Shown here in pieces: positions 1 through 6,679 of a stretch of 52,566 nt of DNA. Under the pieces are notes generated by a model. The model saw nothing but the letters and a program-made list of their open reading frames with translations, ran no database searches and was not told the DNA's origin. Position 1 is the first letter of the stretch, and each line of letters begins with the position of its first letter. The DNA is from SNAP01 sp049671745 (GTDB taxonomy: Bacteria; Bacteroidota; Bacteroidia; Bacteroidales; Marinifilaceae). The stretch covers positions 1-52,566 of the forward strand of contig JBATVL010000025.1 in NCBI GenBank assembly GCA_049671745.1, given 5' to 3'. A program made the position numbers and the translations under genes.

Positions 1-245
1 AAATAAAGGTTATTAAATTTCCTTCTACTTTATTAAATATAGGAAATGTTGTTACTTTAAATAATCCTATTGAGGAGATTTATATTACAAGAAAAGAACT
101 TCCTCTAACTAAGCTTAATGGAACTCAAGCTTTTGTTCCAAAACCTAGTGAATTTAAGGGTAAGATCTTTTATCCTAGAGGAACAAATTATAAAAATGAA
201 CCTAACTGGAAGGATTATTCTTCTGCTCAATGGATAGAACAATAG
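1..245 (+). CDS. C-terminal part of an unrecognised protein (5' truncated by window edge)
   Basis: The frame starting at base 3 is open from the window edge to a TAG at 243-245 and encodes about 80 residues ending in SSAQWIEQ. It has no internal stop. It is followed 15 bases later by a strong terminator, as expected for the end of a real gene. The tail is polar, with a Pro/Lys/Tyr-rich stretch (FVPKPSEFKGKIFYPRG). No domain is recognisable and the start lies outside the window. Confidence 0.6.
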   Translation, partial: IKVIKFPSTLLNIGNVVTLNNPIEEIYITRKELPLTKLNGTQAFVPKPSEFKGKIFYPRGTNYKNEPNWKDYSSAQWIEQ

Positions 246-260
246 TTTATATATAAATAT

Positions 261-297
261 AAAAAATCCCTTCATTTATGTGAAGGGATTTTTTTTG
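261..297 (+). terminator. Rho-independent terminator
   Basis: Perfect inverted repeat with arms 261-274 and 281-294 (AAAAAATCCCTTCA pairing with its complement) around a 6-base loop, with a T-run in the right arm. It lies just after the stop codon of the truncated gene at 1-245. Confidence 0.9.
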
Positions 298-503
298 TTT
301 ACTTTTCTGTATCATTCCAAATAGACCAAGATTTCTGTGCTTGTAAATGAAGCATTTATAGTCCATTCCTTTTTAATGTAAGTAGTGATTTTAAGATTGT
401 AAATATGGTCAAATAAGTAATAACTTTTGTTATAGCTGTTCTTGATTCTTCTAAAAATTTTACACTAGAAGAATAAATAGCTGTATGTATCTTATCTAAC
501 GGG

Positions 504-571
504 TTTGTTTATGTTAGATGAAATACTATTTAGTCGCTTAGCTTAATGTGATCTAGATTAACATAAACAAA
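504..571. repeat. 13-bp inverted repeat in a gene-free stretch
   Basis: TTTGTTTATGTTA (504-516) is repeated as its exact complement at 559-571, with 42 bases between. A second, smaller hairpin (ATTCTTCTA, 445-453 with 466-474) lies just upstream. The stretch 298-629 otherwise shows no coding signal. The inverted repeat could be a remnant of a mobile element edge, since the adjacent reading frame looks like a decayed gene, but no transposase motif was identified. Confidence 0.5.
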
Positions 572-629
572 GGTTTGGGTTCAATATGTAACTAAGCATA
601 GGTTTCAAAATTATTACCATTAGTCTCTT

Positions 630-872
630 CTATGGCAGCAAAACCTCTTCATCCGCTCCTATTACCCTTTCATTTAATACAGCAGTTTTAATTTCTTCAT
701 ACCTATGCTCTGCAATTCTTTCTTTTAATTGCTTGTTCTCTAACTTTAATTCCTTGTTTTCTTTCCTTAGCGCTATAACTTTCACCTTGAGTTTTTTGAA
801 ACGTTGATTTAGTTATTCAAAAGATTGAAGAAGTGCTGTAAAATCTGCTGTGGAATATTGTTTGTTCACATA
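630..872 (-). pseudogene. Decayed coiled-coil gene, possibly a transposase remnant
   Basis: On the minus strand, one frame reads from about 872 (GTG) through NKQYSTADFTALLQSFE, meets an in-frame TAA at 813-815, and continues in the same frame as a Lys/Glu-rich coiled coil (ALRKENKELKLENKQLKER) to a TAG at 630-632. Coherent protein-like sequence on both sides of the stop suggests a once-intact gene of at least 80 codons. Coiled coils of this kind occur near the N-terminus of some insertion-sequence proteins, but the family is not certain. A readthrough or chance frame is the alternative. Confidence 0.45.
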
Positions 873-963
873 TGTAAATATGAGATTTTTATTGAGAAAT
901 CTAATATATCTATAAATAAATATGCGGTACAACATTTATATTATTCTAATATTCACATAAAAG

Positions 964-1360
964 ATGGTATATGTCCTCTTTTTTAGACTGAATAGTTACG
1001 ATTATTGTTATAATTATTTTGCATCTCATAAAGGTCAAGCATTATTGGATGGTATGGAGAAAAGTTGTCTGGTCTTAGGGTTTTACCTTGCTAGCTGGGG
1101 TATATATACGTTTGATTTCCTTACTGGCCAGAGATCACAAGTGAAGTATACTAAAGCCAAGATTATTGATATGTATGGTTTTAATAGAAGTTCTCTGGCT
1201 AAGAAAGATGCCATAGTATAGAAACTTTGAAGTGCTTGAAGTAGCTATTGAAGGAAGAGGAGTTTGGAAGAAGTATAGAGATTTTCTTGGCGGATGGTTT
1301 ACCAAGTTAAACACTTCTCTAAATTCTATTGATAAGTCCAATGGACATAAAAGTCTATAG
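964..1360 (+). pseudogene. Frameshifted remnant of an unrecognised gene
   Basis: The first part (964-1221) encodes about 85 residues containing GFYLASWGIYTFDF. After its stop, a different frame from about 1226 carries protein-like sequence (FEVLEVAIEGRGVWKKYRDFLGGWFTKLN) to a TAG at 1358-1360. The combination suggests one gene split by a frameshift and further sequence loss. I have a vague recollection of GFYLASWG-type motifs in uncharacterised bacterial proteins but cannot name the family. The piece shorter than 100 codons could also be spurious. Confidence 0.4.
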
Positions 1361-1976
1361 TTTCCTTTTTTTAACTTATTGTAAAATGATATTTCTTCTG
1401 TTGACAGTATTTCTTGTAACTTGCCATCTGCGAATTTACATAATTCCGAAAATAAACTAATAGGATTGTTTAGTATTTTTCTTTTTATTTTAATCTTTCA
1501 ATACGAATAATCTAAAGATAGTTGAAACAATAAATATTAACGAACTTCTAATTATTAGTTATTTAGTTTATTGTTCTTCATAACACTTTTCATATGCCAC
1601 ATACAAATGTCAGAATTACTGAGTATTTATTCATGATTTTTATTTGTGAAGAATGCATAAAATGACAATCCTACATTAGTTTTCTTTTTTCTATATTTTT
1701 TAGTGTAAACAGATAATAAATAACACTTTTTTTATAATATAATTACATATTTGTAAAAAAATGTAAAAATAATTTGTTAATATTAAAAATATATAATGAA
1801 TTATATATTAAGATGATGCGTATACTGGTGCTGATTCTTATGTTGGTGATATAGTCGTTTATGGTATTCTGGAGTGTGGAAAATGGATTTCTTGATGACT
1901 TTGGGGGTGAATTTATAATGTGTAGTAGTCAAATGCTTGGTTTAGTATAAATAAATAAAATGAAAAACAATTTAAC
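1361..1976. other. Gene-free AT-rich stretch with possible gene debris
   Basis: About 600 bases with no convincing gene. A short frame at about 1813-1895 (DAYTGADSYVGDIVVYGILECGKW) looks protein-like but has no start and ends after some 25 codons, so it may be debris of a lost gene. The last 100 bases should contain the promoter of the OmpA-domain gene at 1977, but no clear TAnnTTTG element is visible. Confidence 0.5.
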
Positions 1977-2591
1977 ATGGTGAAAAAAAAGAATAAATCT
2001 AGAAGTAAGCTAATTGCAGTCTTGTTTATATGTGTAATCTTAATTATTGGTGTTGTCTTATTTTTAATTACAGAAAAAAAAGAAATCAATAGTTATGAAG
2101 AAGTTCAGGTTGTTGATTCAACAACAATAGTTCAAGAACAAAAGGTGTCTAAGGTTTTGAAGGATAAGGGGGTCGAATTTGCTAAAGAAATTAATAATGT
2201 TGGTGAATCAATTAATGATGTCGAGAGTTTGAGAAGATCATTAAAGAATGATAAGATAATTCCAATTATTGGTGCTTTGTTTGAATTTGATTCTTCTGAT
2301 ATTAATGAAAAAGGTTTATTTTTATTAAAAGAGTATGTTGACGTTTATAAAAAACAGAACTTTTCTAAGAAATTATTACTAGAAGGATATACTTGTGATA
2401 AAGGTGCAAAAAAATATAATTTAGATTTATCTGAGATTAGGGTAAAAGTTATTAAAACAGAATTATTGAAATTAGGATTAGATTCAGAATCAATCATTTC
2501 TAGTGCTTATGGTGAAGAACGATTTAAAGTCGTTGGTGATATAGAGGAGTGTAGAAAATTAAATAGAGTTGTAAATATTTCTATTAAATAA
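1977..2591 (+). CDS. OmpA-domain protein with N-terminal membrane anchor
   Basis: The 204-residue protein has a Lys-rich start, one hydrophobic segment at about residues 12-33 and a polar linker to about residue 90. The C-terminal region resembles the peptidoglycan-binding OmpA/MotB fold: FEFDSSDINEKG, then LLLEGYTCDKGAKKYNLDLSEIRVKV and a final LNRVVNI. In such proteins the domain holds the diaminopimelate of peptidoglycan. Here the anchor would sit in the inner membrane rather than a beta-barrel in the outer membrane. It is a stand-alone gene next to decayed DNA. The domain call is fairly secure and the cellular role is not known. Confidence 0.75.
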   Translation: MVKKKNKSRSKLIAVLFICVILIIGVVLFLITEKKEINSYEEVQVVDSTTIVQEQKVSKVLKDKGVEFAKEINNVGESINDVESLRRSLKNDKIIPIIGALFEFDSSDINEKGLFLLKEYVDVYKKQNFSKKLLLEGYTCDKGAKKYNLDLSEIRVKVIKTELLKLGLDSESIISSAYGEERFKVVGDIEECRKLNRVVNISIK

Positions 2592-3048
2592 CATATGTTT
2601 TAACTTAATAAAGTGTTTGTGGATATTGTTGCTGATTAATTCTATAACCTTAATGGATAATATTCCTTTATATTATTATATTTTGTCAGTGTCTTTTAAA
2701 ATTTTAGATAGCTCAGAAATTAAATGTTTTTGAGCTATTTCTTTTTGCCTGTAAATAGAATGTATAAAGTGCTTACTGATGTTTTAGATGTAAAGAGAAA
2801 TGTTAAAGTAAAACAGTAAATTGCCTTCTGAAAAAGATCTAACTTGTGAGCATTTAACCACTATTCTATAGCTTTTATTAATTTTTATGAATCATAAATA
2901 AATAATTATTGTAGAAAGTCTCTAAAAGGTGTTTATTACGATATGAAGGTAGATGATATTAACGAAGTTGTTGAAGGTTTTAAAGAAGAAGGTGACTATG
3001 CTAGGTATAGATTCATATGTATGTTTTTTATAGAAGTTAAGATTATTT
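2592..3048. other. Intergenic region with terminator hairpin
   Basis: Contains a hairpin (ATAGCTCA 2708-2715 with TGAGCTAT 2731-2738) followed by TTCTTTTT, placed about 115 bases after the OmpA-domain gene. A short open frame around 2935-3063 (MKVDDINEVVEGFKEEGDYARYRF and on) looks protein-like but is too short and poorly placed to call. It might be another gene fragment. Confidence 0.5.
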
Positions 3049-3513
3049 TTATCTCTTTTTACTGATCTTGGAGTTTGTGTTTACGAATTCATCTGTTGTT
3101 ATTTCTTTGAGTTTTTTTATTTGTTTCGAAAGTTGTAGAATTTCTTTTTTTGAGTCTTTTAGTTTTGTTTCTGCTCTAAAATCTGCGTATTTATTTGTCT
3201 CTTCTGCTATGTGCTTGATGAGATTAAGCATAGAGATTGTGTTGTATTTATTTGCTAATTGACAGATGTCTGATATTGAGTTTTCGAATTGTTCTTCTAT
3301 AAGATATTTTTCTGCATATACTGATAGGTAGGTGAGTTCTCTTTCTTTACACTGTCTGTTGTGGTGTCTTACGTATAATCCATTTTTTAGATAGATATTA
3401 GTGAAGTGATTGTATTTTCGATGAGAGTATACAATTTGATGATTCTGACTTTTGGCTGTTTCTGAATCTATGATAGTGTATTTGTCATTCTCTAGTATAA
3501 TTACCTCTGCCAT
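3049..3513 (-). CDS. 154-residue protein of unknown function, paralogue A
   Basis: One of three same-length paralogues in this region (others at 4463-4927 and 4940-5404). Shared blocks are the N-terminus (VIIL..KY.I.DS.TA), IYL.NGL near residue 41, SISDIC.LANKYNTISM near residues 80-95, and a charged C-terminal helix likely to form a coiled coil that ends in Lys/Arg. The stretches between these blocks diverge strongly without insertions or deletions. There is no signal peptide or membrane segment, so a cytoplasmic protein is expected. I do not recognise the family. Paralogue A is separated from the other two by the acetyltransferase gene on the opposite strand. Confidence 0.75.
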   Translation of the reverse strand: MAEVIILENDKYTIIDSETAKSQNHQIVYSHRKYNHFTNIYLKNGLYVRHHNRQCKERELTYLSVYAEKYLIEEQFENSISDICQLANKYNTISMLNLIKHIAEETNKYADFRAETKLKDSKKEILQLSKQIKKLKEITTDEFVNTNSKISKKR

Positions 3514-3679
3514 ATTGTTTTGTTATTTGAATTATATGTGACTTTTAATTTTCTTATCAATATTTGTTTCAAAAGTACAATATTTGCTGAATAATATTAG
3601 AGAAGAAGTCAGATAATGATTTTATAATATGATAGTAAATTCATCTTTTTTTGCTAATATTATGTAAATTTTAGATTTT

Positions 3680-4456
3680 ATGGAAAAGAGAGAAGAAATA
3701 ATTAAGCTGAATAAGGATAATATAATAAGTGAGCATATCTGTTGTGCTATTTCTGACAGAAAATGTAAAGAGAGTTATGAACTTAAGAAAAAATGGTTGA
3801 CTAAAGAGTTTGAAAGTGGTTATTCTTTTTATCGTTTAAATGCTCGTGCTAAGGTGTTTATAGAGTATTGTGATGCTGAGAAGGCTTGGGTTCCTATAGA
3901 TGCACCTAATTATTTGTTTATTGGCTGTATGTGGGTTTCTGGAAAGTATAAGGGTAATGGATATGCTAAGGCCCTTTTGCAGAAAGCTGTGGATGAGGCT
4001 GTGGAGGCTGGGAAGGATGGTCTTGTAACAGTGGTTGGGACAAAGAAATTTCATTTTATGAATGATGCAAAATGGCTTTTAAGACAGGGTTTTGAAGAGG
4101 TTGCTATATTGTCTTATGGTTTTAGCCTTTTGGTAAAGAAGCTTAATAAGAAGGCTGTGAATCCAAAGTTTAAACCGTCGGTTTTAAAGGGTGTGTGTGA
4201 TAATAAAGATGGCTTAACAGTTTATTTTACTAATCGTTGTCCTTTCTCGGAGTATCATGTAACGAATTCTTTGGTGGATCTTGTTAAGAAGAGACCTTTA
4301 AAGCTTAAAGTGATTAAGTTGGATACATTGGAGCAAGCTCAGAATGCACCAACTCCTGCTACTATATTTAGTCTCTTCTATAATGGAAAATTTATTACTA
4401 CTGATATTAGTGTTTGTATGAATAGTAGATTTGATAAGATCTTGGATAAGGCTTAG
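3680..4456 (+). CDS. GNAT-family N-acetyltransferase with YoaP-type C-terminal domain
   Basis: The 258-residue protein has a GNAT fold in its first half. The acetyl-CoA-binding loop is visible as SGKYKGNGYAKALL (about residues 91-104). The second half (about 170-258) matches the layout of proteins with a YoaP-like tail, including a Cys-containing block after a strand (VYFTNRCPFSEYHV) and PTPATIFSLFYNGKFITTDIS. Such proteins transfer acetyl groups to an unknown amine. It lies alone on the plus strand between paralogue A and paralogues B and C. Its stop is six bases from the end of the convergent paralogue B gene. Substrate unknown. Confidence 0.8.
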   Translation: MEKREEIIKLNKDNIISEHICCAISDRKCKESYELKKKWLTKEFESGYSFYRLNARAKVFIEYCDAEKAWVPIDAPNYLFIGCMWVSGKYKGNGYAKALLQKAVDEAVEAGKDGLVTVVGTKKFHFMNDAKWLLRQGFEEVAILSYGFSLLVKKLNKKAVNPKFKPSVLKGVCDNKDGLTVYFTNRCPFSEYHVTNSLVDLVKKRPLKLKVIKLDTLEQAQNAPTPATIFSLFYNGKFITTDISVCMNSRFDKILDKA

Positions 4457-4462
4457 TGGATT

Positions 4463-4927
4463 TTATCTTTTCTTACAGACTTTACAGTTTGTGTTTCTGA
4501 ATTCATTTGTTGTGATTTTTTTAAGTTCTTTTAGTTGTCTGCTGAGCTCTAGGATTTCCTTTTTTGATTGATCTAATATTCTTTCTGTTCTGCTGTCTTC
4601 ATGTCTATCTGATTTGTCTACTAAGAGTTTTATTATATCAGTCATAGAGATGGTATTGTATTTATTTGCTAAATAACATATGTCTGATATTGAATCGTTA
4701 TATCTACGATCTACAAATCTACCGCCTGCATATACAAATATGTAAAATCGCCCTTTTTCTTTATATAGAATAAATTTGTGGGTTATGCGTAAACCATTTT
4801 CTAAATATATAGTGGCTTGATTGTCGATTCTGGGATGAGAATATACAATCTGGAGATTTCTGTCTTTTGCTGTTTTTGAATCGATAATAGTGTATTTGTT
4901 GTCTTTTAGTATAATTACGTTTTCCAT
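4463..4927 (-). CDS. 154-residue protein of unknown function, paralogue B
   Basis: Same length and same conserved blocks as the proteins at 3049-3513 and 4940-5404. The start MENVIILKDNKYTIIDS and the central SISDICYLANKYNTISM are nearly invariant, while residues 55-75 and 98-118 vary. The C-terminus has a heptad-like Leu pattern (ILELSRQLKELKKI) and ends KKR. It lies 12 bases downstream of paralogue C on the same strand, so the two are probably cotranscribed. Function unknown. Confidence 0.75.
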   Translation of the reverse strand: MENVIILKDNKYTIIDSKTAKDRNLQIVYSHPRIDNQATIYLENGLRITHKFILYKEKGRFYIFVYAGGRFVDRRYNDSISDICYLANKYNTISMTDIIKLLVDKSDRHEDSRTERILDQSKKEILELSRQLKELKKITTNEFRNTNCKVCKKR

Positions 4928-4939
4928 TGCTTTTATGAT

Positions 4940-5404
4940 TTATCTCCTTTTACCGATCTTTGCATTTGTGTTTCTGAACTGACTTGTTGTTATTTCTTTG
5001 AGTTCTTTTATTTGTTCTGAAAGCTCTAAAATTTCTTGATTGCATGTATTTAATTCTTTCTCTGCTCTAGTCTCCGCTTGTTTGTTTACTCTTTCTATTA
5101 CATGTTCTACCACGTCTATCATGGAGATGGTATTGTATTTGTTGGCTAAGTGGCAGATGTCTGATATTGAGCTTGCATTCTGACAGTCTACTATGTAATG
5201 ATCTGCATATACAAATAGATATGCTCTGTTTGATTCTTTGTAGGCTTCATCGTTATGCATGATATATAGTCCATTCTCTAAATAGATTAATGCTGCAGAG
5301 TCCATTCCAGGATTAGTGTATACAACTTGCAGATTTCTGTTTTCTGCTGTTTCTGAATCTGTAATAATGTATTTGTTGTTTTCTAATATAATTACGTATG
5401 CCAT
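4940..5404 (-). CDS. 154-residue protein of unknown function, paralogue C
   Basis: First gene of the B-C pair. It begins MAYVIILENNKYIITDS and carries the family blocks IYLENGLYI, SISDICHLANKYNTISM and a coiled-coil C-terminus (ILELSEQIKELKEI) ending KRR. The tandem arrangement with paralogue B and the same family across the acetyltransferase gene point to local duplication followed by divergence of the middle segments. No membrane segment or signal peptide is present. Family not recognised. Confidence 0.75.
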   Translation of the reverse strand: MAYVIILENNKYIITDSETAENRNLQVVYTNPGMDSAALIYLENGLYIMHNDEAYKESNRAYLFVYADHYIVDCQNASSISDICHLANKYNTISMIDVVEHVIERVNKQAETRAEKELNTCNQEILELSEQIKELKEITTSQFRNTNAKIGKRR

Positions 5405-5762
5405 TGTGTTTTAGTCTTTTTATTTGCAATATAACTGTGTGCACAAATTAAGTGTCTGCAAATATTGTTAATTTATTTAGATTATCTACTTATGTTTTAA
5501 TTCTATTTTAAAATTTATATGATTTTATTCTTATGTAAAGTATTGGTTGTTAAATATTTACATATTTTTGTTTGTAACAACAATTTAGCTGAAATAGGCA
5601 TGTGTTCTTATTTATTTTTTAATTAAACTGCTCTTGAATAGTATTATACTTATCTGTTTGCTTTTATGTTTATAAACATGTTTATGTTGTTTATTTGCTT
5701 GATTTATAGCTGTCTATATATATGTATGGTAGTTGTTTTAACAATTACACCTTATATATATA

Positions 5763-5791
5763 TTGTACATTGATTTTTAATTATATATTTG
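5763..5791 (+). promoter_or_regulatory. Bacteroidota-type promoter of the HTH regulator gene
   Basis: TTG at 5763-5765, an 18-base spacer and a perfect TAnnTTTG element (TATATTTG, 5784-5791) match the -33/-7 layout known for Bacteroidota sigma-ABfr promoters. Transcription would start near 5797, leaving a leader of over 100 bases before the HTH gene. Confidence 0.55.
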
Positions 5792-5797
5792 AACAAC

Positions 5798-5828
5798 TTT
5801 TAACATTTGTATTAAATAAATGTTAAAA
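5798..5828. promoter_or_regulatory. 11-bp inverted repeat at the presumed transcription start (operator candidate)
   Basis: TTTTAACATTT (5798-5808) and its exact complement AAATGTTAAAA (5818-5828) flank a 9-base spacer directly after the -7 element. Position and symmetry fit a dimeric repressor site, possibly for autoregulation by the HTH protein encoded downstream. It could instead act as an mRNA hairpin. AT-rich DNA gives such repeats by chance more often than average. Confidence 0.4.
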
Positions 5829-5914
5829 AATGTAAATCTTGCAGATAAACTTAAAAAATATACGGATGTGAAGTTTGCTAATAGATATATTTTAGTAATG
5901 AAATTATAATGATT

Positions 5915-6184
5915 ATGAATATAATTGAACAAACAGAGAAGATTGAATATCTAGATTTCTTGATAAAAAGTAAGAAGACTGGTAGTGCAAAAGAATTAAG
6001 TAGAAGATTAGAGGTTAGTAAGAATACTATACATAGACTTATTGAAATAATGAGATCTCTTGGATGTCCTATTTGTTACAGTAAAACATGTAATACTTAT
6101 TATTATAAAATTAGAGGAGAAATTCGTCTTAAATTTCAAGAATACAAACAGGAAAGAAGTTGCCGTACTTCTGATGCTTTATAA
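5915..6184 (+). CDS. Small HTH-domain protein, probable regulator of the TOMM cluster
   Basis: The protein is about 89 residues from the ATG at 5915, which gives the MNIIEQ-type N-terminus I associate with this kind of protein. An ATG two codons earlier (5909) is also possible. Residues of about 20-50 form a winged-helix-like HTH (GSAKELSRRLEVSKNTIHRLIEIMRSLGCPI), as in DeoR or HTH_11-type domains. They are followed by a short strand region (YYYKI). Small stand-alone HTH proteins of this sort are found next to short peptide genes in Bacteroidota. It lies 240 bases upstream of the precursor gene in the same direction, which suggests a regulatory role. The DNA target is not known. Confidence 0.7.
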   Translation: MNIIEQTEKIEYLDFLIKSKKTGSAKELSRRLEVSKNTIHRLIEIMRSLGCPICYSKTCNTYYYKIRGEIRLKFQEYKQERSCRTSDAL

Positions 6185-6317
6185 TTTATTTATAAATTAT
6201 TATTCCAACTTTATTACTAAAATACACTACATTATTGTCTTTTTATCTAAGCTAACTCCCCTTTTAGCTTATTTTGATCTTCTTTTATTGATTTAAATAA
6301 GACTTTTTTTGATGATA

Positions 6318-6330
6318 CCCAAATTTTGGG
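6318..6330. promoter_or_regulatory. CCCAAA-T-TTTGGG palindrome upstream of the precursor gene
   Basis: Perfect 6-bp inverted repeat with a 1-base centre, unusually GC-containing for its AT-rich surroundings. It ends 12 bases before the TATTTTTG element, so it covers the expected -33 zone. This is the position for an activator or repressor site. Its sequence is unlike the inverted repeat at 5798-5828, so the two would not be bound by the same protein in an obvious way. Confidence 0.4.
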
Positions 6331-6342
6331 CACGTTCATTCT

Positions 6343-6350
6343 TATTTTTG
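6343..6350 (+). promoter_or_regulatory. Candidate -7 element of the precursor peptide promoter
   Basis: TATTTTTG matches the TAnnTTTG consensus and would start transcription near 6356, about 68 bases before the precursor ATG. A TTTG at 6325-6328 is only 14 bases upstream, which is shorter than the usual spacer. The promoter may therefore need an activator. Confidence 0.45.
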
Positions 6351-6423
6351 AATTGTAAAATATTTACAGAGAAGAATTACCTCTTACGTGTAATTCAAAT
6401 TTTATTATTTAATAATTCATATT

Positions 6424-6555
6424 ATGAAAATTAAAAAATTAACTAAAAGATCTTTTGATCACTCTTTACTTGGTGCTGCAGGTTGCTGCTGTTGTTGTTC
6501 TTGTTCTTGTTGTTTCTCAGCAGGTAACAATACTACTACTACAACAAATAACTAG
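6424..6555 (+). CDS. TOMM (streptolysin S-like) precursor peptide
   Basis: A 43-residue peptide with a basic leader (MKIKKLTKRS) and an FxxxL stretch (F11-D-H-S-L15), which fits the FxxxB recognition motif of SagA-type leaders. GAAG follows, then the core C21-C25, S26, C27, S28, C29-C30, F31, S32, A33, G34 and a tail NNTTTTTNN. There are eight Cys and three Ser in 12 positions, plus five Thr, all potential substrates for cyclisation to thiazole or (methyl)oxazole. The block resembles the streptolysin S core (GGCCCCCTTCCFS). The gene sits directly before cyclodehydratase and dehydrogenase genes in the same direction. Product activity (cytolysin, bacteriocin or metal binding) cannot be read from sequence. 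A cut near A19/G20 is an inference. Confidence 0.92.
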   Translation: MKIKKLTKRSFDHSLLGAAGCCCCCSCSCCFSAGNNTTTTTNN

Positions 6556-6565
6556 TAATAGTAAA

Positions 6566-6595
6566 ACAACGAACTGATAATTTTGTTCGTGTTGT
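6566..6595 (+). other. Imperfect hairpin directly after the precursor gene
   Basis: ACAACGAAC (6566-6574) pairs with GTTCGTGTTGT (6585-6595) apart from a 2-base bulge. It lies between the precursor stop and the terminator-like hairpin at 6612. It could stabilise the 3' end of a short precursor mRNA. Confidence 0.35.
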
Positions 6596-6611
6596 GATTA
6601 AATATTGCCTT

Positions 6612-6644
6612 AGTGGGAACATTTATAATGTTCCCCACTTTTAC
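6612..6644 (+). terminator. Terminator / attenuator between precursor and biosynthesis genes
   Basis: AGTGGGAACATT (6612-6623) pairs with AATGTTCCCCACT (6627-6639), with one unpaired C and a TAT loop, followed by TTTTAC. The short, interrupted T-run suggests partial termination. I see no TAnnTTTG promoter between here and the next ATG at 6680, so the biosynthesis operon is probably reached by readthrough. This would give more precursor mRNA than enzyme mRNA, as is known for sagA. Confidence 0.75.
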
Positions 6645-6679
6645 TAATAAATTATACTTCCAAATAAATATTCCATATT

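Larger units (their letters stand above)
5405..5908. other. AT-rich divergent intergenic region before the RiPP cluster
   Basis: About 500 very AT-rich bases between the divergently transcribed paralogue C and the HTH gene. The only structure I can support is the promoter at 5763-5791 and the inverted repeat at 5798-5828, listed separately. No gene is visible. Confidence 0.6.

Noticed and set aside
3049..5404. 154-residue paralogues as immunity proteins of the TOMM cluster
   Set aside because: They are on the opposite strand, separated by a 500-base region, and have no membrane segment. Nothing ties them to the peptide beyond being near.
6424..6555. Cys-rich peptide as a metallothionein or a chance low-complexity frame
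   Set aside because: Clustered CCCCC and CxCxCC directly before C-protein, YcaO and SagB-type genes, plus an FxxxL leader, fit a TOMM precursor far better. Metallothioneins have spaced Cys and no such neighbours.
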